Below, in pieces: positions 1 through 4,178 of a stretch of 5,305 bases of DNA. The stretch spans positions 1 to 5,305 of the forward strand of contig JAJRWO010000236.1 in the NCBI GenBank assembly GCA_024276775.1, in the 5' to 3' direction. Position 1 is the stretch's first letter. Every line of letters begins with the position of its first letter. Source of the DNA: Gammaproteobacteria bacterium. Its GTDB lineage: Bacteria; Pseudomonadota; Gammaproteobacteria; Tenderiales; Tenderiaceae. Below the pieces are notes generated by a model. That model saw only the letters and a program-made list of their open reading frames with translations. It did not search any database and was not told where the DNA came from. Made by a program: the position numbers and the translations under genes.

Positions 1-93
1 GTCGGCTTATCCGCAGGCAACAATTATTTTTTGGGTATATCTCAAAAAAACAATTGTTGCCTGTGGCTAAGTCTGGTTATTGGGCGTTAGAAT
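1..93 (+). repeat. Long imperfect palindrome with attC-like right end
   Basis: Bases 4-35 pair with 42-73. The core is perfect (GGCAACAATT at 16-25 against AATTGTTGCC at 52-61), continues through a T6/A6 stem, and leaves a short loop at 36-41. Pairing still continues weakly at base 2, so the structure probably extends beyond the left edge. The right flank ends in GGTTATTGGGCGTTAGAA (75-92). This looks like the L'-spacer-R' end of an integron attC site, where R' is GTTRRRY; here it is GTTAGAA, with the last base off consensus. The matching R''/L'' half would lie outside the window. It could instead be the terminator hairpin of an upstream gene, although no clean T-run follows the stem. The palindrome is certain; the attC reading is inference. 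Confidence 0.4.
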
Positions 94-170
94 TTTCTTT
101 TTTATAAAATACACGCGCCCTTCTTGCAGTGGAATAACGTGAGATCGCCGAGGCCGCTATCGTGTCATTC

Positions 171-182
171 AAAGTGCACTTT
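171..182. repeat. 12-bp perfect palindrome AAAGTGCACTTT
   Basis: This self-complementary 12-mer lies 78 bases upstream of the membrane-protein gene, in the otherwise featureless 95-235 leader. It could be a dimeric repressor site. Its core AGTGCACTT recurs at 4025-4033 in the prfC leader, but a 9-base match is easily due to chance. No regulator can be assigned. Confidence 0.3.
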
Positions 183-235
183 TAGATATGTCCTGTGGCT
201 TCCGGCTGAACTATCTTGTTATGCTGGTGCCCCAT

Positions 236-250
236 TGATAATCATTATAA
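236..250. promoter_or_regulatory. Fur box (7-1-7 type)
   Basis: TGATAATCATTATAA matches the Fur 7-1-7 consensus TGATAATNATTATCA at 14 of its 15 positions, counting the free central base. It ends one base before the AAGGCGAG ribosome-binding region of the gene at 260. A possible -10 hexamer (GATAAT, 237-242) lies inside the box, with a weak TTGTTA 15 bases upstream. Fur-Fe(II) binding would therefore block transcription initiation. The match is seen in the sequence; iron repression of the downstream genes is inferred. Confidence 0.6.
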
Positions 251-259
251 AAGGCGAGC

Positions 260-1081
260 ATGGACGAGCTGCTAAATAATCCCTTGTTTCAATCTGCATT
301 ACTGCCATTTGTGGTGAGTTTGCTGGTAGCGGTTATTCTGCGTCCACACGGTTGGTTTTGGGCAGGCTTGTCTGCCGTTGTCGGTTTTACTGCCAGTGTT
401 TACCTATTAACTGATTTCAGGTTTTTTCCTTTAAGCAGTCACCGCAAAATTTTATTACTGGGTGGTGGCGCTGTAATTTTGGGGATGCTGTTGGATCTGC
501 TGCCTTGGCGACGCATAACACCCGGACTGTTGTTTGTTGCCGCCGTGGCGGCCACTTTGTGGGTCGTATGGCCGCGCTTTCGTGCCTTTGATGGTTGGCA
601 ATTGTGGGCCTTGGCGATTGCCGGGCCAGCCTATGTCGCTTGGTTGGTAGTTTCTTGCGATGTCTTGCGACAAAAAACATTGCAGGCCGACAGTGTGGTC
701 TTTGCCTTGGGGCTGGGGACAGGCTTGTCTGCATTGTTAGGGGCCACGGCCTTGTACGGCCAGTTAGGTTCGGCGATTGCTGCCGCGGTGGGTGCACGGC
801 TGTTGTTGCAGGTATTTGGTAAACCGGTGGTGGCGGGTTCGGTCATGCTGGTGCCACTGATAACCGTGCTCGCCTTGCTAGGGCTGGGGGCGGTGGTCTA
901 CGCTAAATTACCTTGGTATAGCCTGTTGTTGCTGGCGCTGGTGCCGGTAATGGCGCGTGTGCCTTTACCGGCAAATCTGCCGCGGCTGCTGCAAATCGTT
1001 TTGTCGGTGTTGATTGTCTTATTACCCGCCTTGATAGCGGTTTATTTGACTTGGCAAGAGGCGGGGGCACCCGCTATTTAG
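260..1081 (+). CDS. Polytopic inner-membrane protein of unknown function
   Basis: This 273-residue protein is very hydrophobic and I do not recognise its family. About nine or ten membrane segments can be seen, at roughly residues 11-28, 32-51, 63-82, 88-105, 112-133, 145-186 (probably two), 192-214, 217-233 and 241-264. The loops between them are short and carry a few charges, for example RPH near 28 and HRK near 61. There is no cleavable signal, ATP-binding motif or obvious catalytic cluster, so a transporter, channel or membrane scaffold is possible but unsupported. The ATG start is set by AAGGCGAG at 251-258 and by the Fur-like box just before it. The yceI-like gene follows 40 bases after the stop on the same strand, which suggests co-transcription. 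A T-rich stretch (1087-1100) in that gap lacks a good stem. That it is a real gene is fairly sure; its function is unknown. Confidence 0.85.
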   Translation: MDELLNNPLFQSALLPFVVSLLVAVILRPHGWFWAGLSAVVGFTASVYLLTDFRFFPLSSHRKILLLGGGAVILGMLLDLLPWRRITPGLLFVAAVAATLWVVWPRFRAFDGWQLWALAIAGPAYVAWLVVSCDVLRQKTLQADSVVFALGLGTGLSALLGATALYGQLGSAIAAAVGARLLLQVFGKPVVAGSVMLVPLITVLALLGLGAVVYAKLPWYSLLLLALVPVMARVPLPANLPRLLQIVLSVLIVLLPALIAVYLTWQEAGAPAI

Positions 1082-1121
1082 CCCAGTTTTTTGTTTTTTT
1101 TAACTAAGAAGGAAAGACCTT

Positions 1122-1685
1122 ATGCGTAAAATTTGTTTAGCTGTTGCCATGATGGCATCAATGTCGGCCCAGGCTGCCGAGAGTTATACGATTGATCCAA
1201 CCCATACTTATCCTAATTTTGAAATCAATCACCTGGGTTTTTCTACCATGTATGGCCGGTTTGACAAGACCTCGGGCAAGCTGTCTATCGATTGGGATAA
1301 TAATACTGGCTCGGTGGATATCACTATTGATGCAGGCTCGATCAGTACGGGCATGAAAAAACGTGATGATCATTTGATGTCGCCTGACTTTTTGAATGCC
1401 GCCGAGTTTCCCGAGATCACCTACAAGTCTACCAAGATCACCATCAGCGAAAATAAATCAGCCACGATTGAAGGCAATCTAACCATTATGGGTGTTAGCA
1501 AGCCAGTTGTACTGCAAGTGGCAAGCATCAACTGCGGCGATCATCCGATGAAAAAAGGCACCTATGTGTGTGGCTTTGATGCCAAGGGGGCATTCAAACG
1601 CTCAGACTTTGGTATCACTTATGCCTTGCCAGCGGTCGGCGATGAAATGAAGTTGCATGTTGAAGTGGAAGCAGTACGTAACTAA
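1122..1685 (+). CDS. yceI: YceI-family periplasmic lipid-binding-like protein
   Basis: This 187-residue protein begins with a short Sec signal peptide: Arg2-Lys3, a hydrophobic core, then A16-Q17-A18 with likely cleavage after residue 18. The mature part has the YceI pattern throughout: YTIDPTHTYPNFEINHLGFS near the start, then GRFDKTSGKL, a basic RDDHLMSPDFLNAAEFPEI block at about 81-99, GNLTIMGVSKPV at about 118-129 and FKRSDFGI at 158-165. YceI proteins form a lipocalin-like beta-barrel that binds long polyisoprenoid chains in the periplasm; the physiological role is often unclear. Length matches E. coli YceI (about 190 residues). Cys138 and Cys150 could form a disulfide in the periplasm. 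The start is supported by AAGGA at 1109-1113, eight bases before the ATG. It follows the membrane-protein gene by 40 bases and is closed by the terminator at 1761-1793. Confidence 0.95.
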   Translation: MRKICLAVAMMASMSAQAAESYTIDPTHTYPNFEINHLGFSTMYGRFDKTSGKLSIDWDNNTGSVDITIDAGSISTGMKKRDDHLMSPDFLNAAEFPEITYKSTKITISENKSATIEGNLTIMGVSKPVVLQVASINCGDHPMKKGTYVCGFDAKGAFKRSDFGITYALPAVGDEMKLHVEVEAVRN

Positions 1686-1760
1686 GAAATGGAAATGATA
1701 TAAGGTTTGCAAAAAGAGGCGCTGAAGCAGAGGTGCCGGTTGTCAATGTTATATAAATGA

Positions 1761-1793
1761 GCGGCGAGGCTTTAAACAGCATCGCCGCTTTTT
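1761..1793 (+). terminator. Intrinsic terminator after yceI
   Basis: GCGGCGA (1761-1767) pairs with TCGCCGC (1782-1788) and is followed at once by TTTTT (1789-1793). The loop can add a GC pair. It lies 76 bases after the yceI stop and is a textbook rho-independent terminator for the rightward transcript. Confidence 0.85.
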
Positions 1794-1817
1794 GTTTGCC
1801 CGGCGAAGCTGGCAAAC
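1794..1817. repeat. Second hairpin abutting the terminator
   Basis: GTTTGCC (1794-1800) and GGCAAAC (1811-1817) form a perfect 7-bp stem with a 10-base loop, starting directly after the terminator T-run. No T-run follows on either strand, so it is not a terminator itself. It may protect the mRNA 3' end or be part of a repeat element. Function unknown. Confidence 0.4.
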
Positions 1818-2197
1818 CCCGCCCACTTTAACCGTAAGCGTCTGGCAAAAAACACCTGGCTTCCTAAATACCCCTTTCCAGCTCAACATTCCAAGGCATC
1901 AGATATACCTATAACGCTATAAATTTAGGCCGAATAACATGCCCTGTTTTCCCCAGGGCGGCGTTAGAATTCCTCCAAACAGCCCACTATTCGGACAACA
2001 CTGCGGTTTCACCTTACTTCGCACATACCGTCAAAGCCCATTCCTAGAGCCGTCGCCCCCTGCCGGGCACTTCCCGTAGAACGCACACACCCCTTTCGCC
2101 TTGAGGGACTTGATCTGCACAACAGAAAGCCAGCTATGGACAATTCTCTGGTGAACCGAATGAAGTGCAATTGGCGCGATACTTTCATTTAGATAAT
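1818..2197. other. Intergenic region without a convincing gene
   Basis: No open frame here has both a ribosome-binding site and recognisable protein features. The region contains a hairpin GCCCTG/CAGGGC (1941-1946 with 1954-1959). This is nested inside CCGAATA (1930-1936) and TATTCGG (1988-1994), so a branched fold is possible. The 12-mer GGCGTTAGAATT (1960-1971) repeats the one at 83-94. GATAATGATAA at 2192-2202 is a partial Fur-like half. A minus-strand frame stays open from inside hipA down to 2031, but it crosses the hairpin at 2198-2228 and I do not recognise its product. The region looks like the remnant of an inserted element or a structured non-coding segment. Confidence 0.4.
1834..1859 (+). 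mobile_element. Possible IS66-family terminal repeat (solo end)
   Basis: GTAAGCGTCTGGCAAAAA begins at 1834. IS66-family elements have terminal inverted repeats that typically begin GTAAGCG, and the bases following are compatible with such an end reading inward to the right. No matching CGCTTAC end was found in the window, and no IS66 transposase is visible. At best this is a solo end of a decayed element. The identification rests on a seven-base signature plus its position in a gene-free segment, so it is tentative. Confidence 0.28.
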
Positions 2198-2228
2198 GAT
2201 AAAGCAGCGGTTTAACCCCTGCTTTATC
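2198..2228 (-). terminator. Strong hairpin just after hipA, probable hipBA 3' end
   Basis: GATAAAGCAG (2198-2207) pairs perfectly with CTGCTTTATC (2219-2228). After one C/C mismatch the stem continues as GGTT/AACC, leaving a one-base loop. It begins 10 bases past the hipA stop on the transcribed strand. No uninterrupted U-run follows on the minus strand, so it may terminate inefficiently or protect the mRNA end. The hairpin is certain; its role as terminator is inferred. Confidence 0.5.
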
Positions 2229-2238
2229 CATTTTAATA

Positions 2239-3501
2239 TTAGGATATTGGATTAAAGAAGCCTTCATAAATATAGCTACCGCGAATGGTTTTGCAGTCTT
2301 GATGACTGACTCCTGCACGATGTAAGCAGGAGTCCCATTCAGACCTTATAATGTTTATCATATCGTCTATGATAAAATTCGCTTTCTCCTCATTGAGGAG
2401 AAAGCGAGCATGACCGCTCAAAAGATTTTCTTTATTCGCCATACGGCCATGCAAACCGCAAGCCATTGCTAAATTCCTATTTTGCAGTGCAATAGTGAGA
2501 GTGGGTGTTAAATCATAGGCTGGACTTAAACGCCAATGGGTGTTTTTAGCAAGAATGGCATGATTGCGTGGGTGATCATCAAGATTGGAGACAAGTGCGT
2601 TAAAGCACATGCGCCCATAAAGCTCTGTAAAGTCCTGTTCTGGGTGACTACTTGTGCGGCGAATTTCATCGGCAAGTAGTAGATATGACCAATCGTTTTT
2701 AGCCGCAGGACTTTCTTCTGAGCGAAGCAATGTTAACGCACTCACCATGCGGTGACGGCGATAACCTTCATCGGTATGATCGCGGTCAAAACGCCGCACA
2801 AGCAGTACGTCCTTGCCACCAACTTCGACAATCTTGCTATCTGCGACATTCATATCACAAAGTTTGGCAAGCTTTAAAAAAGCATGTTCAACACGCGGAT
2901 GATTCCAACGATCCTGTGGGCTGGAAAATTTGGCTACCCAAAAGCTGTTGTCATCCTCCACAACAGCTTTTGGGCGAGCACCCCCTATTGATGTTCCTTC
3001 CAGCAGTAATTCCTGAACGTCATCTTGGTTTTCAATGTCGTCAGTTTGATTATTTAAAATGGTTTCCGCTGTCGCTTGAAGCTTTTCCAGATCAAGGATG
3101 CGATTGAAGGTGCGGCGTGGCGCAGGAGGTTCAGCATTTAGCCCAAAGCCTAACGCACCTGCTCTGTCATCTGCACCCTGCATGAGAAAATTAAACTCTT
3201 CCAATCCTGTTTGCCCAGCATTACGCTCAATGACGCGCTGCCCCCAATAGTCAGGCATAGCATCCCGAATAGCGCCAAAGAAACCGCTCATACGTGCGGT
3301 TTCATATTGAGTGCTACTGAGCTTTAGTACCGTTGGGTCAAGCTCTACAGCGTTGCCTCTGGCTAAGTAGCTTTTACCATAGATCAGCTCGCCAACGGGC
3401 TCACCATCACGGGTGCGCGAGATGCGAAAACGCGCCGCAGTGACAAACTCTGTTTCATTAGGTAAGACGATATACACAAAACATTCACGCTCAGAAGTCA
3501 T
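2239..3501 (-). CDS. hipA: HipA-family serine/threonine kinase toxin
   Basis: This 420-residue protein is a complete HipA-type kinase, the toxin of a type II toxin-antitoxin pair. E. coli HipA phosphorylates glutamyl-tRNA synthetase, halting translation and promoting persistence; the target here is unknown. The N-terminal subdomain covers about residues 8-120 (GELIYGKSYLARG, then MPDYWGQRVIE). The kinase core follows. TSIGGARPKA (170-179) is the P-loop-like region, with Ser171 in the place of the regulatory autophosphorylated serine. VAKF (189-192) has the nucleotide-binding Lys191. LDDHPRN (307-313) is the catalytic loop with Asp308 and Asn313, and SPAYDLTPT (326-334) has the metal-binding Asp330. 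All key residues look intact and the length is normal, so the kinase is probably active. The ATG overlaps the hipB end by 11 bases (ATGACTTCTGA), and AAAGG at 3511-3515 is its ribosome-binding site, which suggests translational coupling. Confidence 0.94.
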   Translation of the reverse strand: MTSERECFVYIVLPNETEFVTAARFRISRTRDGEPVGELIYGKSYLARGNAVELDPTVLKLSSTQYETARMSGFFGAIRDAMPDYWGQRVIERNAGQTGLEEFNFLMQGADDRAGALGFGLNAEPPAPRRTFNRILDLEKLQATAETILNNQTDDIENQDDVQELLLEGTSIGGARPKAVVEDDNSFWVAKFSSPQDRWNHPRVEHAFLKLAKLCDMNVADSKIVEVGGKDVLLVRRFDRDHTDEGYRRHRMVSALTLLRSEESPAAKNDWSYLLLADEIRRTSSHPEQDFTELYGRMCFNALVSNLDDHPRNHAILAKNTHWRLSPAYDLTPTLTIALQNRNLAMACGLHGRMANKENLLSGHARFLLNEEKANFIIDDMINIIRSEWDSCLHRAGVSHQDCKTIRGSYIYEGFFNPIS

Positions 3502-3835
3502 TGTCTAATACCTTTTTCCGTTTTCCTGCGGTTTTGGGGGCGCGGGATTTTTCTAATATCTTGCCTTCTTCATCATGATCTGGATCGGCGATAAGGTTCA
3601 TATCGTCTAATAACCCCAAAACCCATAAAGCCCCCACATATGTGGCGATAGCCGTGGAGGGTTTGCCCTTTTCAATATCTGACATAACATAGCGCGAAAC
3701 ACCAATGCGCCCTGCCATATCCTCTAACCGCAACTTGCGGCGCAATCTTGCGGTACGGATATTTTTCCCTAACTGGATTAATGCCAGTTCTACGGCGGCG
3801 GGAGGGGCTTTCGCTATTTTGTTTGTGCGTGACAT
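3491..3835 (-). CDS. hipB: HipB-like XRE-family antitoxin
   Basis: This is a 114-residue DNA-binding protein if begun at the ATG at 3835. A Cro/C1-type helix-turn-helix spans about residues 22-75: LGKNIRTARLRRKLRLEDMAGRIGVS leads into the recognition helix and the DIEKGKPS turn typical of the family. A basic C-terminal tail (SRAPKTAGKRKK) follows. HipB proteins bind and neutralise HipA and, as dimers or with HipA, repress their own promoter. An in-frame GTG at 3859 would add eight residues. The best promoter (-10 at 3861-3866) would place the transcript start near 3854, downstream of that GTG, so the ATG is preferred. Its ribosome-binding site is weak (AAGAA, 10 bases upstream). The gene comes first in the operon, before its toxin, the usual order for hipBA. 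Confidence 0.9.
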   Translation of the reverse strand: MSRTNKIAKAPPAAVELALIQLGKNIRTARLRRKLRLEDMAGRIGVSRYVMSDIEKGKPSTAIATYVGALWVLGLLDDMNLIADPDHDEEGKILEKSRAPKTAGKRKKVLDNDF

Positions 3836-3860
3836 GGCTTCATGGTTCTTTTGATCCACT

Positions 3861-3889
3861 TATATAGCTTAAATGTTCTATATTTTCAA
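3861..3889 (-). promoter_or_regulatory. Sigma70-type promoter of hipBA
   Basis: On the minus strand, TTGAAA (3889-3884) and TATATA (3866-3861) are separated by 17 bases, with a predicted start near 3854. The -35 lies between inverted ATGTT/AACAT half-sites (3892-3888 and 3877-3873 on the minus strand, N10 between them). This is a plausible operator for HipB autoregulation. Confidence 0.65.
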
Positions 3890-3891
3890 CA

Positions 3892-3924
3892 TATAATTGA
3901 CTTACGGGTGAGGTCAATTATAAA
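3892..3924. promoter_or_regulatory. Palindromic operator with overlapping promoters on both strands
   Basis: TATAATTGAC (3892-3901) and GTCAATTATA (3913-3922) form a perfect 10-bp inverted repeat around an 11-base spacer. On the plus strand it contains TTGACT (3897-3902), 16 bases, then TATAAA (3919-3924), a good sigma70 promoter firing toward prfC. On the minus strand the same DNA gives TTGACC (3917-3912), 16 bases, then TATATG (3895-3890), a weaker promoter toward hipBA. Each arm thus supplies the -35 of one strand and the -10 of the other. It sits just upstream of the main hipBA promoter. HipB binding is inferred. Confidence 0.6.
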
Positions 3925-3932
3925 AATATGGG

Positions 3933-3956
3933 AAATGTTGGCTTAAAGCCACATTT
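3933..3956 (+). repeat. Hairpin at the start of the rightward leader
   Basis: AAATGT (3933-3938) pairs with ACATTT (3951-3956), and GGCTT (3940-3944) with AAGCC (3946-3950); a single bulged T (3939) separates the two stems. If the plus-strand promoter at 3897-3924 is used, this stem-loop would form at almost the first bases of the transcript. It may stabilise the RNA, or act at the DNA level as an operator. No T-run follows. Confidence 0.45.
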
Positions 3957-3974
3957 ATTGTCTATATGTTGGCT
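3935..3974 (+). repeat. Direct repeat ATGTTGGCT, two copies 31 bp apart
   Basis: ATGTTGGCT occurs at 3935-3943 and 3966-3974. The ATGTT core also occurs at 3873-3877 on the plus strand and at 3892-3888 on the minus strand, giving four copies in about 100 bases around the hipBA promoter. Spacing near three helical turns suits repeated binding by one regulator. The function is not shown. Confidence 0.35.
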
Positions 3975-3994
3975 ATTATAAACACAGGTAGCCA
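3970..3994 (+). repeat. Inverted repeat TGGCTA/TAGCCA
   Basis: A perfect 6-bp inverted repeat (3970-3975 with 3989-3994), extendable by G-T pairs, lies in the putative prfC leader. It overlaps the second ATGTTGGCT copy. It may form a small stem in the leader RNA. Confidence 0.3.
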
Positions 3995-4116
3995 GTTTAT
4001 GGATTGGTTAAGGTATGAAATAATAGTGCACTTAATAAAACTTCTGACAGACATAACTATTTAGATAGTGGCTGAGGGCTGTCGGGGAATATATTAAGTT
4101 TCACGTAACATGACGC

Positions 4117-4141
4117 ACCTTTTGAAATTGCTTCAAAAGGT
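4117..4141 (+). repeat. Perfect 10-bp stem-loop in the prfC leader
   Basis: ACCTTTTGAA (4117-4126) and TTCAAAAGGT (4132-4141) form a perfect stem with a five-base loop (ATTGC), ending 37 bases before the prfC ATG. No T-run follows on either strand, so it is not an intrinsic terminator. It could be an operator or a leader hairpin affecting prfC mRNA. The ribosome-binding site lies outside the stem. Confidence 0.45.
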
Positions 4142-4178
4142 AAATTAACAAACAAGTACAAATTAGGATTTACAGGGT

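Noticed and set aside
139..282. GTG-started 47-codon frame overlapping the membrane-protein start
   Set aside because: There is no ribosome-binding site or recognisable protein features, and it overlaps the Fur box and true start; likely chance.
1061..1101. Possible terminator between the membrane-protein gene and yceI
   Set aside because: The GCGGG/CCCGC stem is 12 bases from the T-run, and the closer GGGC/GCCC stem is only four pairs; the T-rich stretch alone is not enough.
2191..2204. GATAATGATAA as a second Fur box
   Set aside because: Only the left half of the consensus matches, and it lies downstream of hipA with no promoter nearby.
1826..2217. TTTAACC at 1827-1833 and 2211-2217 as a target-site duplication of an IS66-like element
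   Set aside because: The second copy has no CGCTTAC end beside it and falls inside the hipA-downstream hairpin; a 7-base match is easily chance.
2031..2318. Minus-strand 95-codon open frame overlapping the hipA 3' end
   Set aside because: It starts inside hipA in another frame, has no good ribosome-binding site, runs through the strong 2198-2228 hairpin, and its product is not recognisable.
2730..3107. Plus-strand 125-codon frame inside hipA
   Set aside because: It is antisense to the conserved HipA kinase domain and has no independent support.
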